From positions 1 to 64,000 of the forward strand of contig JAJKFJ010021312.1 of the NCBI GenBank assembly GCA_027382625.1: a stretch of DNA of 64,000 nucleotides, in the 5' to 3' direction. This stretch comes from Tetmemena sp. SeJ-2015. Its lineage: Eukaryota; Ciliophora; Spirotrichea; Sporadotrichida; Oxytrichidae. The position numbers were made by a program, and so were the translations under genes. Shown here piece by piece: positions 33,661 to 44,330 of this stretch (its first letter is position 1; each line of letters opens with the position of its first letter). The notes beneath the pieces are model-generated. The model was given only the letters and a program-made list of their open reading frames with translations. It had not been told where the DNA came from and did not search any database.

Positions 33661-35837
33661 ATGGAAAGTTTTGCCAATCAACCAGCGATTCAGTAATCTT
33701 TCGAGTTGATTAACACTTTCGGAAATTACAAGAACGGAAATCATTCTGTACCTGAATCTTAAGATTTTCAGTTCACCTTCTCAGCAAATCTAGTAGGCCA
33801 AAAGCGACAGAGGGAAATAGGAAATGATGATCACTTGAATTTTCAAGCATTGATGAGATTCACATGCTCCTGTGGTTACGAGATATCTGAACTGTAAACT
33901 CTCTCCAGTCATATAAATGATTGTGACTAAATGAAGGGCAACTATGGCAGTCTCTATCAAGAATGGAAAAAGGTCATTGATAAATCAATCCATGATGGTA
34001 ACTTAGACGAATGGAGAAACATTAAGGCCTTTTACGAGTATTTTAAGAACAAATTTATGGAAGGGATCAAGCAAAATAGAGAACTAAAGAGAAGAAAATT
34101 TCAAGAAGATTAACTTATTAAGAAGCAAACAATGAAAAAAGAAGATATAGAGGAGGAAAAGCATCCTCATTAGCAAAATGGAAATGGGAACTTGATTGTA
34201 GATGAACCCATGGATGCTGGTATATAGTGCCTCTCTTGTTTAAAGTACATGGATGGTGATTAGATGGCGCAAATAGTTTTCTTAGAAAGTTGCGGTCATA
34301 TTTGCTGTAGAGGATGCATAAGATTATAGATAGAGGGGTCTTACCCAGATTCTGAATGCCCAATCAAAGATTGCGATAAAAAGATATTAGAAGCAGAGAT
34401 CAGAGATGTTCTTGGAGAACAGGAATACGACAAATTGCAAGTAAAGATGACAAGTGATGCTCTGAAGTAGGAAGATTCCAACTTTTTCGAATGCAAATGT
34501 GGAAACATCATTGAACTGCTTGTTGGGAAAGCCTATTAGTTCAAGAAAGATGATGGCAAAGTCTTAAACAAAGTAGCTGCTAATCATATGGCTAAATATA
34601 GAGTTAGATGCAATGAGTGTGAGAAAAACTTTTGTACAAGTTGTAAAGTAGAACCATATCATATTGGAAAAACTTGTGCTTAATTTGAGAGAGAGCAGAA
34701 AATGAAAAAGTGCAGATTTTGTCAGTGCAACTTGAAAGGAGATAAACAAAACTTCTGTTCAAAGAGATAATGCCGCTTGGAATCTAGAAAATGCTGCACA
34801 ACATTCTTGGAATGTGGTCATGCTTGCTATGGTTACAACAACGAACAAGCTCACCCTCCATGCTTGAATGAAGCCTGTGTATCATAGAAAGAGGAAGCAA
34901 CTCTAGTAATTAATTAATTATTTTAGGTGAAAACGCTGATTCATTCTGTGTTATTTGCTATGTTTAAGGATTGGGAGAAAAGTCTGTCATTTAATTAGAC
35001 TGCAAGCATCTTTTCCATATGGATTGCTTGAAAGATAGGATGAACAGAAGATGGGATGGTCTTGCAATTAGCTTGAAATACGCGAAGTGTCCCTCGTGTA
35101 ATCAGTGGATGAGTGCTCCTGGGCATCCTTGGCTTGAAAACCTAGTACAAAAAGCAAAAGAAACTGAAAAGAAAATCTTAGAGAAGTGCCTACAAAGAGC
35201 CAAACATGAAGGTATGGACTATGATGAAAGAATTAAGGATCCTAAAAGTGAGTACTTTAACGATTTGGAGAAATTTGCATTTGATCACTTGAATTACTAC
35301 GAATGCTACGAATGCAAAGATCCTTACTTTGGAGGTCATAGGTAATGTGGAGCAGGAGGAGGAGGTGCTGCTTAATAGGCAAATAATGCTAATAATGAGG
35401 AATAAGAGGAGGAAAAAGCAGGTGGAGCTCCTCTAAGACCTGAAGAGGAAGAGATGAAGCAGCAATTGGAACATAAACCTGAGTAGTTGATCTGTCCAAA
35501 ATGTGCCAGCAACGTGCTAAAAGGAGCAGCGTATGGAAATACTCATTGTGAAAAGCACAAGGATGCTTTCATTGATTACAAATGCCGTTTTTGCTGCTCA
35601 GTCGCATTATTTTTCTGCTTTGGAACTCATCACTTTTGCGATCCTTGCCATAGAAAGGCTTGGGAAATAAGGAATAAAACTGAGAAAGAGTTACCTTAAT
35701 GCAATGGTAAAGAGGACTGCCCTCTAAAGATTGATCACCCAAAAAATGGTCAAGAGTATGCGCTCGGTTGTGGGCTTTGTAGAGAGTTGAATATAAACAA
35801 AAAGGAAGAGAAAGATGATAAAATATTAGAGTTTTGA
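33661..35837 (+). CDS. E3 ubiquitin ligase: RING-IBR-like module joined to a MYCBP2-type RING/Cys-relay tail
   Basis: A single frame from ATG 33661 to TGA 35835-35837 (about 715 codons, one IES). The N-terminal third has TCSCGYEI and helical sequence. 34230-34370 is a RING-like block (CLSCLKYM, CGHICCRGC, CPIKDC). 34480-34690 is IBR-like (CKCGNIIELL, RVRCNECEKNFCTSCK). 34700-34880 adds more Cys pairs (CRFCQCNL, ECGHACYG). 34950-35115 is a second RING, FCVICYVQGL, LDCKHLFHMDC and KCPSCNQWM. The C-terminus is Cys-rich: YYECYECKDPYFGGHRQCG, LICPKCASN, CEKHKDAFIDYKCRFCCSVA, LFFCFGTHHFCDPC, ALGCGLCREL. This closely matches the tandem-cysteine domain of MYCBP2/PHR proteins, which relay ubiquitin between cysteines to Ser/Thr substrates. 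No in-frame TGA occurs. The fusion of both types is unusual. Confidence 0.85.
34907..34926. other. IES, 20 bp, pointer TAG
   Basis: TAG occurs at 34904-34906 and 34924-34926. Deletion joins KEEATL to GENADSFCVIC and corrects the frame. A GT-AG intron at the same place would leave the wrong frame, so IES is preferred. Confidence 0.8.
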
Positions 35838-35952
35838 CTGTTCAAACTTATTGAATTACATTTAAATAGAGCTTCACGTATCTTATTACGATATATAATA
35901 TATTTCTATATGAGAGATTTAAAACTAATGATTGATTTTATACTGCTTCATA

Positions 35953-36790
35953 TCAATTCGATATCATAGAATACCTCCTGAGTATTTCATAAAGTATTTC
36001 TTGCTTAGAGACTTCGTCTTTCAGCTCTTGGAAACGCTTAGATTTTTAGAAATCTTTATAATACATGTCAAGGACATCCAAAGTGTAGACATAGAGATTA
36101 GAGAAGAGTGTCTCATCTATTTGCCCTGCTATCATCTCTCCTTCGAATACTCTTGACAACTCAAGATGTATTTCATCTGGTATCTCAATATCCCATTACT
36201 TCCCCTCTCCAATATAATCCAAATATATTTGCTCTGCCTATCTTCTAAGTAACTACTCATCCTCTCCATCTTCAATAAGGCGAAGGAAGGTTCTAATGTC
36301 AGCGTACAGGCCAAAATAAATGAGGGCATCTTTATTGTCACAACTATTCTCGAGATAGTCGTAAAAATAGTTCGCACTAGTTGGCATTAGGAGAGCCATT
36401 TCTAGAGATTTAATGCACTCCTCATTTATTGGGAAAGGGATAATTGAATTCGGATTGTAAGATTTCTTTATGGGGATTATTGCAGTCACAAGAAGGCTAA
36501 GCAGACCTCGAGCGACCATAAAGTAGACCAAGCTATTTGTAGAAATGATTGGAGAGTCTGGGAATATTATCAGAATCATGAATTGAGCGAAACCTAAAAT
36601 TATCCAAGTAAAGCACACAAATTTCAGCTCGAAATTGATGCTAAACTCATCTTAAACGTGCCTCAAAAGATAAATGCAAGCTATAAGTCCAATAAAAAAT
36701 TATGATCCCTTTGATAAAAATTGATTAAAGAAGTGAATCAAGAAAGGATTAAATACAGAATAAGAATAGCTAAAAAAGATAGTGAGCAAG
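35953..36790 (-). CDS. 7TM-RGS protein, C-terminal half (TM5-TM7 + RGS), 5' truncated
   Basis: Minus strand. Three hydrophobic helices (around SYSVFNPFLIHFF, FFIGLIACIYLL, then FTWIILGFAQFMILIIF and YFMVARGLLSLLVTAII) are separated by the loop RHVQDEFSINFELK. An RGS domain follows: SANYFYDYLENSCDNKDAL, IYFGLYADIRTFLRL, AEQIYLDYIGEG, IEIPDEIHLEL, LFSNLYVYTLDVLDMYY and FQKSKRF. RGS domains accelerate GTP hydrolysis on G-alpha; 7TM-RGS fusions combine receptor and regulator in one protein. TGA at 35955-35953. The upstream end runs directly into the stop of the AT-hook gene at 36795, so no TM1-TM4 can be encoded here. The complementary half lies at 16914-17990 on the same strand. Confidence 0.7.
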
Positions 36791-36794
36791 TGCA

Positions 36795-39589
36795 TCATTT
36801 TTAATCTGAAGCTGCTATTTAATTTGACGATGTATTCCTGACCCTCTCTTTTTCTAAGAATTCTATGTAGAAGATAGGAAAGTTCTTCTTCAAATAGTCT
36901 GCCTTAACTTCGAAGTCAAAAAATTCGAACCTTTCTGTACCATCCACCTCAATTATCATCTTTTACCAATGAATGTTAAACTTCTCGATTTTCTTTGGCC
37001 TTCCTCTTCCTGTCAAAGATATCATTTCAATTCTGGAGCCTAAAATCTAGACTGGTCTGAACCTTTATTCTGGTTTACTGATAATTCTTCTTTCATTTGA
37101 AAATTAATTCTTTGTAGCATATTTACCATTTTCAATCTTAACTTTAGAGCTTTTGTGATTGTACGTGTTAGAAGCGTGGCTATTTCCTCCAGATTCTGAG
37201 TGGTTGGAATTTTCACTCTGACTGAAAAAGGGCAAGAAATTAGCTAAGGAGTCTTTATTTTGCACTTGAGAGGAAATGGAACCTCCGCTGTCTGAGGTCA
37301 GGTCACCTAAGTATAAATTCTAAAGTGGCTGGCTCTATTATGAAGTTTAAGAAATTCATTACTAAGAGAGGAAAATTTAAATGCGATATAGTCTAGTGGA
37401 ATAAAATTTTAATCCTATTTTTCAATGATTTTCCTCAGCCTTGTCTGGTTTAATGTTATGTGATGATCATATGAAGATTCATTAGAGCTTTTACAATTTA
37501 CTAAGTAATTTTTCGCCTGTAAGACTTCTTGATTAGATACTGAAGGATTCTTATGCTTATAAAAGATTTTTGCTTCTTGTTTTTAATATGTATCGAGGTT
37601 GTTTATACCTTCGTTTTGTTACTAATTTTATTGTGGAATTAGGAGAAGATTCTCACTATAATTTTTGTAAGGCTCTGTTGATTCTTCGATCAAATAAAAA
37701 AGTTGAATAAGTTGCTTATATAATTTTCTGATCATATTCGTGAATCCGTATTTAAAGTCTTCAAACCGTGCACAATCTTTTAAAGCCAATTAATGATGTG
37801 AGATGGGGATTTCATTTAAAAAATACCTTCTAAAATAACTCATCCTCGTCCTCTTAAGATTCTTATTACAGATGGCTAAAGAAAGTGCAAAAATAAATCC
37901 AAGTGTTCTGAATAATAGATTCATCTCTCATAAATGGGAGTAAGGTGGTGCTTTCATGGTCTTCTAAGAAATAGTTGGAAGGATTTTCTGTGGACTCAAA
38001 GTAATTTGTGTCGAAAATTTCTGTATGAATTAACTCTTACGGGAGAGCTACCTCATCTTCCTCCTTAAATTACTCTAGCTACTAGAAAAATATAAATAAA
38101 ATAGATGATAGGACTTTTAATTGGATTTAAAATTTAAAATTAGGAGTGCTAATAAATTAAAGTAGCACTAGCGTGAATACAGAAAGGGCATCATAAATAA
38201 AATAAATAGCCAGATGAACGATTAATCCTAACCTTACTGTCAAGCATTTTTTATAATTGGCACTTTGTGAGAAAATATTTTAGAATGTGAAAAAAGGTGG
38301 AATCTTCAGGTTGATTTTATAATATACTTAAGATTAAAATTTCTTTTCATCAGCTGGGAATATACCCACTTAGATTATGGGAATATATTGCAAATATTTT
38401 ATATTCAAATAAAACAAAAATAAAATGCTAGGGACTCATAAAATAAGAAAATTTTAAAAAAGAGACAACTCTCCAAGCTAAATTTGTATGACTCTTTCGT
38501 TTGCCCTGGTTTTCTCTTGAAAAAACTTATAACTTCACCAATTAAAGGAAGAGGTACTTAGTCAGAATTTATACTACCGGGTTTACTAAAAGCCGTATTC
38601 ACTTAGCATAAATATAGATTATGCCGATGGGTAAATTATTGCTAAATAAATTTTGAAAATTTGAAGTTTAGGCGAATTTTAGGTTGCTTAATTTTCTCCT
38701 TTTAGAGGATTTTCATTAAAGCATGTTTGAGATATCTCAGGTTCATTCTCATATTAAATGCTGTCTAATGCTCTGACTTATTATTCAATCTTTGGATTAT
38801 TTTTATCATGAAGTCTATTTGCATCTTAATCTTCATCCTCACTATGAAACTCTAATGTTTACTTTTCTACTGAGATAACTATCCGTTTAGATGCACCACT
38901 CTTCTATCCTTTCTTTTTGGTATGAGTTCTCTTTTATTATGTCTTTTATGGAAAGTTTATTATCAGAGACTACTTCGTGAACTTATAAAGTTTCACCTAC
39001 TTCATTCATTGGCAAGGTAAAATCTTTAAGTGTGCTACTTTTACTCATCATCCATTAAGTTATCTGAATTTCATATCATAAAAAAATAATAAAAGCATTC
39101 ATTCTTAGTAGGCTTTTAATTAGGGTACTCGCTTATCTTTGTTTGCTGGGGATATATGCCTCTTCAAGTTTTAATGCAGTTTTAATTTTCTATTTTTGAA
39201 GGTTACTACTCTATTTCTGTTGCCTTAGTCGTTGATTAGACAGATTCGAAGGGAACAATTTTGCTTACACTTTCGATGCTTATAACATCAGAGAAGAACT
39301 GGTTTAAATAAAAGTAAAAAAGTACACAAGCATAAATACATGTCTTGTTTTTCTTAATTATAGACTGCTTTCTCTCTAACTTCTTTAATCTCTTACTTAG
39401 AGAAGACTCATCTTCTTCACAGTTATTAAGTTTCTTTATAGTCGTTTGACCTTAGAGACCTTTAGATTTGTTGGCTAGTTCTTTTCGAATAGAAGCTTTC
39501 TAGATAAGATTTATTGGAGACGAATCTTCCCTCTTGTTAAAATCAAAGGAGTATTTGCTCTCAAACTTGCAACCCTATCTTGTCTTCAT
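36795..39589 (-). CDS. AT-hook-containing nuclear-type protein, otherwise unknown
   Basis: The minus-strand coding segments start near an ATG at 39589 (MKTRQGCKFESKYSFDF, then KRLKKLERKQSIIKK) and continue through charged, Ser/Gln-rich stretches (EDEVALPQELIHTE near 38040, QESQEDEDELFQ near 37855). They end with an AT-hook, LTGRGRPKKIEKF, followed by EVDGTERFEFFDFEVKADYL and a TGA at 36797-36795. AT-hooks bind the minor groove of AT-rich DNA. Exons or MDSs are joined only approximately: several AT-rich insertions and frame changes between 37300 and 39400 are not resolved. I do not recognise a family beyond the AT-hook. Confidence 0.45.
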
Positions 39590-39778
39590 TTGACATGATA
39601 CAAATATAGAATATAATTTGACTCCTGGTTACTACCGATTATTTTGCAATTTAATTGGCGACTTCAGAACCTGAGAGGAAATTTTATCTTAATTAGGGTG
39701 ACTACTTTACTTATGACTCCGTTCGGAAATAAGGTTGATGAAGTATAAATATAAAAATACATTGTAACTTAAAGCTAG

Positions 39779-40469
39779 TCACAATTGATAGATATGATAA
39801 CCTTCGGCTTCTAATCTTATGGCAACTTATAAAGAGGCAATTTTAGATTCTTTTGCATCTGTACTAGTAACACTTGCATTCACCTTTGTTGATACTTTCT
39901 CACGGATAGCTTCTCTACTATTTAGATTTTATTGGCCTCCTCTAAGACGAAAATCTTGTTTGATTGCTGACGGGGGTGCATTCCTATTTTTAATCTTCTA
40001 TTTTGACTATAACTATAATCGATCTTATGAATTCGCATTCTTCTGTCTCTCTTACTACAACTGAATTAAATCGTCATCTAGTTGTTTATTTAAAAAAATC
40101 AGTAATAAAAAAGTTGGTCATCGAATTCAGTCACTAAGTCAGGCACGTCTTGCAACAGTTGAGACTAAGACTGCCAGGTGTTATCTGCATCTGTGTAATT
40201 CCTCCACTTTATCAAGTACATGAACTCCTTCAGCTTTGGATCATACTAACGCTCGATAATTTTTTCTATTTCGTATCTTTGCTCTTCCTATTCCAAGCGC
40301 TTATCCTCCGCTTCCAAAAAATAAATTCCCACTCAGTTTGATAAGGCTTCTTACTTTTCTTCCTGCTATTTTAAGAGCAGCTGTTAGTCTGTTGCTAGCT
40401 GCTAAATCCCTTTTGAGAATCTTACCTCTATTACTGTTAGGACTAACTTCTTAATGAAACTTGACTCAT
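39779..40469 (-). CDS. Chromodomain protein
   Basis: Minus strand from an ATG at 40469 (MSQVSLRSQSQQQ) to a TGA at 39781-39779. After a Gln-rich N-terminal part, 40290-40120 encodes a chromodomain: RYEIEKIIERQYDP, EFMYLIKWRNYTD, ADNTWQSQSQLL, VTEFDDQL. It has the aromatic-cage residues (Y of the first strand, W of IKW, W of NTW) that bind methyl-lysine on histone H3. After an IES the C-terminal part is Gln-rich and basic. In ciliates several chromodomain proteins act in heterochromatin and in programmed DNA elimination, but this one lacks diagnostic features of a named member. A frame slip or TGA near 40350 remains. Confidence 0.75.
40085..40116. other. IES, 32 bp, pointer AGTTG
   Basis: AGTTG occurs at 40080-40084 and 40112-40116. 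On the minus strand, deletion gives VTEFDDQLDDDLIQLQQERQ in a single frame. Confidence 0.85.
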
Positions 40470-40748
40470 TTGACCTTCTCACTTCGAATAAGGATATAGG
40501 TTGATGGATAGTTTAATTTTCTAAAAATAATTTATAATAAAGTTAAGTGGAGTTTCTAGTAATTAATTTGTATTTTATTATTCTTTTTGACTATTTTGCA
40601 GTATATTTATTTGCCCGAATCTTAATCTATAATATTTATGGAGACATACTAATTAAGATTAGAAAGCTTAGATTAAACAAGCTTTAGAACTGCATTTATA
40701 TACAGCTTATGTTTAGAGTTTACTTTTATAAATTCTTCTTCTTCTTAT

Positions 40749-42965
40749 TCAAAAGACAAAGGCAGCATTGTTATCAGATTTAATCTGGATGGAATCCAAA
40801 CCCTCATAGAGTTGCTCATTCGCAATATCCTCATCTTCCTCCTCGTTTTATTGGAACTCTTTAAAGTAGTAGAGTTCAGGGCACTATTCACAGTTTTCAT
40901 ACTGTAGATGCAAAAAGTCAATAGCGTGGACGTAGATTGTTCTATTTGTGTGGATAAATTTCTGCTCCAACTCCCTCATTATCTTGTATAACTAGCTATT
41001 TAGTTACTTGCCCAAAAGAGATCAACATAATTATTTATTTTATGATGATACTAAAATCTTCAAAAGAGGGTTGTGGATACTGAAAATGTACTCCTTGAAT
41101 CTGATATCCTTTTTCTTGCTCTTCAAAAGTTTCTAGAAAAATCTTATTCCTCTGATTATAGCTCTCTCGTCCTCGACCTTAGTAGCTTTTCTTAGCATGT
41201 AGCATGCCTCTCTTATTAGACTGCCCTTGCGATTTAAAATTCTCTCATATTCAAATGATGAGAGATTTGAAACAGAGTAAGAATGAGAGTCTGACATGGG
41301 CGAACCAAAAGGGTACATTTGCTATAAGGAAGAGCTGAGAGAATAGTCGATCTATGAATTCTTGACTGCGCTCTCAAAAATAAGACTGTGCCTATTTTCA
41401 ATCTCTATAAGTTGCTCGAAAGTGCAGCAGTCAATCACATTCGCTACTATGTCATAAATATGGCGATAGAAACTTCTAAAAGGCTTTGCTCTGTACACAT
41501 TTAGCTCAGAAAGGATGAGGATTATATCCATGTTCATCCTTAATAAGGAGTCAAAGGCGGCTGGACTCACAGCAGTTAGGTTCAAAATGAGATCTCAAAA
41601 AGTCCTTGAACTCCTACCTATCTCTTTTTCCAAATTAAGCCAGCTCTTCATATGAATGCTTAAAAAATTGTAGTAATTTGTTATAAATGCAGAGTGACTT
41701 GATGAAGGTAGTCTCTGTTATCAGTCTGTGGTTATAATTTTCAGACATTATGTTAGTTATAAACATTCAAAGAGATATTTCAAAGACATTTAATTTTGTA
41801 ATGAATTTATTGAGAAAGGTCTCTCTTATGTAGAACGCCAAATCAGGAACGTTGGGATCATGTCTAATATCCTGATAGAACTCCCAGCTCTGCATGAGGT
41901 AAGAGCCAAAGTGGAAGTATATTGCATCTGAGAACACTTTTGACTTGTAGCTTAGCGAGTGCAAGCACTCCCAAAATGTTTGCTGCTTCAGAGGGAGAAA
42001 GATCAGAGAATATATTGCAGCACTACTATAGTGGTATAAGCACCAAATCGTAAATTTTATTAAAAAAGGATTTAAATTTGATAAATTTTCTTAAGTGTGG
42101 AATTAGGCAGCTTCTTTTGGCCTTTGATAAATATAGAAGCCGACCAAAGAATAACAGGACAGAGTTGCCTGCAGTTTTCCATATCATACTTCATCTATTG
42201 AAATAGGTCACTAATGCATAAGAAACAACCTCTCTTTAAAGATTAAATGAAGTTTTATAAATGCAACTCAGAGTAGCTTTATGATCAAAACTCTCAGTCG
42301 CAATATTTCCAAGCAGAGTGTAAAAGTTCGATTTCATAGCCAAAAGTTCACTCCCGCCTAAATGGAGAGACATATTTATTGCGAAACTCAAATTTATTTG
42401 GAGCATCTCTGCAATAGTCATGAATTCTAGTTATTAAACTCACATAAGACTTCCCTTCACCTTCAGATGTTTTGGAACTTAAAGAATCAGAGACACAAGT
42501 CATGCTCATATTTGAGTTAAATTAACGGTTAGAAAAATATTCACATATTAGAGTTGAAAGATGAACCATCGTTACCAGCTTGAAAGAGGTGAGAAAATTA
42601 ATCTTACCCTTTCTCAGCTTATTTTGCCTAAGAGTAGTAAAGGCAGTCTGATATCATCTTGCTTTATCCATAAGTAAGTTGAAGGAGGATATTTAGGCAA
42701 GTTGAAGGTTCATTATGCTTCAGTAAGCAGTCCTCAACTATGATATCCAGATTTTATGTCAATTCAAGACTATAAATTGCATTCTTATCCAACATGGGCT
42801 TGATATTGGCTCCGAAAATATTCGATTTATTTAGTTGTTCATCAGTCTGCAAGCCGCTTATGAGTTCCGCAGTTTAGTCTATCTATTCCTCATTTAGGGA
42901 ACATATAATAGTTTCCAGCCCGATAGGCCTCCATAAATGAGCCAAAGAAGTTTCTTACTATCATT
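40749..42965 (-). CDS. 3' part of a large alpha-helical protein, split from its 5' part by a TBE
   Basis: Minus-strand coding segments run from about 42960 (SLAHLWRPIGLETIICSLNE, LDIIVEDCLLKH, CLNILLQLTYGQ) through SWEFYQDIRHDPNVPDL and NVIDCCTFEQLIEIENRHS, with the end AFVF then TGA at 40751-40749. It is helix-rich throughout, like armadillo or RIH-type solenoids. A resemblance to InsP3-receptor-type solenoid regions is possible but I cannot support it. The readable frame begins immediately beside the left end of the TBE at 42966. A plausible 5' segment with a start codon lies on the other side of the TBE (48196-48520). Introns or IESs inside are only partly resolved. Confidence 0.5.
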
Positions 42966-43050
42966 CAAAAACCCAAAACCCCATAATATGATAAGAAAGT
43001 GAAAATAAGTGGTAATTAATTAATTTCTTTATTTAATACTTATCATGCTA
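42966..43050 (+). repeat. TBE copy 1 left terminal inverted repeat
   Basis: About 80 bp: C4A4-like tip, then CATAATATGATAAGAAAGTG and an AT-rich inner part ending near TATCATGCTA. It pairs with 48114-48193. Confidence 0.88.
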
Positions 43051-43329
43051 AATTTTAACCCTAAACAGCAATCTAAAGTCTTCTTAGGAAGGTGACCTTG
43101 ACGTCTGTCTCATATTCTCTAATTTTATACCTTTAAGTGCTCCTCTATCTCATCTCAGATAACTTGAGTGTTAGGTTTCATTAGGTTGCTTAATTATTAC
43201 TTTGTTACTAACTTTTTCAAAGGGTTCTGATACCTTGTCTATCTTACAATGTCTTGTGCGAATTATATTGCATCATCTCCACTTTCACACTAGGTTTCCT
43301 CTGGTTTCATATCGCATTTCAAGTATGAT

Positions 43330-44330
43330 TGCAACTATAGACCAAAATGTCCCACTGCACTAACCCGTTGAGCCAAGTCTGTCTCTTTGGGAAGTAGCCT
43401 GCAGTTCCTTGCACCGATGCTTCCCCAATGTTTTCTCTTCTTACAACTCTGTTTGAAGTTATGACAGTTCTCTGACTGGTTCAAAAGTTTATCATGTTGT
43501 TCTCTGGCTTGAGATCTCTGTGCACGAATCCCAACTCCATGCAAACACTCATCATCACTCCTCTACACAGAGGTCAGTGAGAAATAGCAGTAGAGCTACA
43601 GAGTACTCGTGCGCCTCTCGCGTGTGAAAGAGAAATCTCTTAGGTGATCTCACATTTAGGAGGATGCGAATGGCACTTGTAATTCTATGATCCAGATAAG
43701 AACACCAGCAAGGATTGAACCTCAAGAACGTACTTCAAGTTTGTCCCTCGCTTCTCTCACCACTGTCAGTTCGTTCGCGATCAAAGACCACTCTCTTCCT
43801 TTTACAAGGTATTCGTAAGGGGAAGATCTTGTCAGCCATCTCTTCTTGTACTGGATGGTTGTCCCTTCGCTTCCGCCCATCAAGCGAAAGGTGAGGTTTA
43901 ATTCTTTAACACCCACTCCCCAAATTTCACAACTCTCAAGCATGGCAGTTCTGACTTTTGAGCTAGCTGAAAACTTTACTGACACCATTACACTTAAGGC
44001 TTCTATTCATGAACTCAATCTTCCCCTTCTTCTCCTCTTGCTTCCTCTTTAATTGAACCTTGAAGGTATCGTACTTGCTCTTAGCTGCACCATCTTTAAA
44101 GTTCTTTATCCCTCAATTACGAACTCAGCCATGTGCTTCTTCATCCATGTGTTTCTGAGGAAAGGCAGACCGTGAGAGAATGTCCTACAGTTGAAGCAAG
44201 GGATAGCGACCGCATCACTTTCTAATGCCTTCATATAGATCTGAAGGTTTGTCTGAGTGACTTCCTTGATGGCCGTTGAGGCTCTGAGGATATTCGGAAC
44301 TGCATCCGATCTTGACATTACTCGCATTCA
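43330..44330 (-). pseudogene. TBE kinase / C2H2 zinc-finger ORF (57-kDa type), frame-shifted
   Basis: Several frames on the minus strand together give a protein-kinase core. 43522-43499 encodes HRDLKPEN (the catalytic loop, within GFVHRDLKPENNMINF), and downstream GTAGYFP with a following WDI fits the activation segment. Upstream, at about 44200-44130, FNCRTFSHGLPFL with a spaced H..H is a C2H2-type zinc finger. A kinase plus zinc finger is the known composition of the TBE 57-kDa ORF. At least two frame shifts break it. Whether these are decay or sequencing errors is open. Confidence 0.7.

Noticed and set aside
36132..36377. Minus-strand ORF MRTIFTTISRIVVTI...
   Set aside because: Shadow frame of the RGS domain, which is read in another frame with TAA/TAG as Gln.
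16985..36770. CTTATTC as the pointer joining the two 7TM-RGS halves
   Set aside because: The joined sequence leaves the receptor frame and soon meets a TGA.
39819..40064. Plus-strand ORF of 81 codons
   Set aside because: Antisense of the Gln-rich part of the chromodomain protein.
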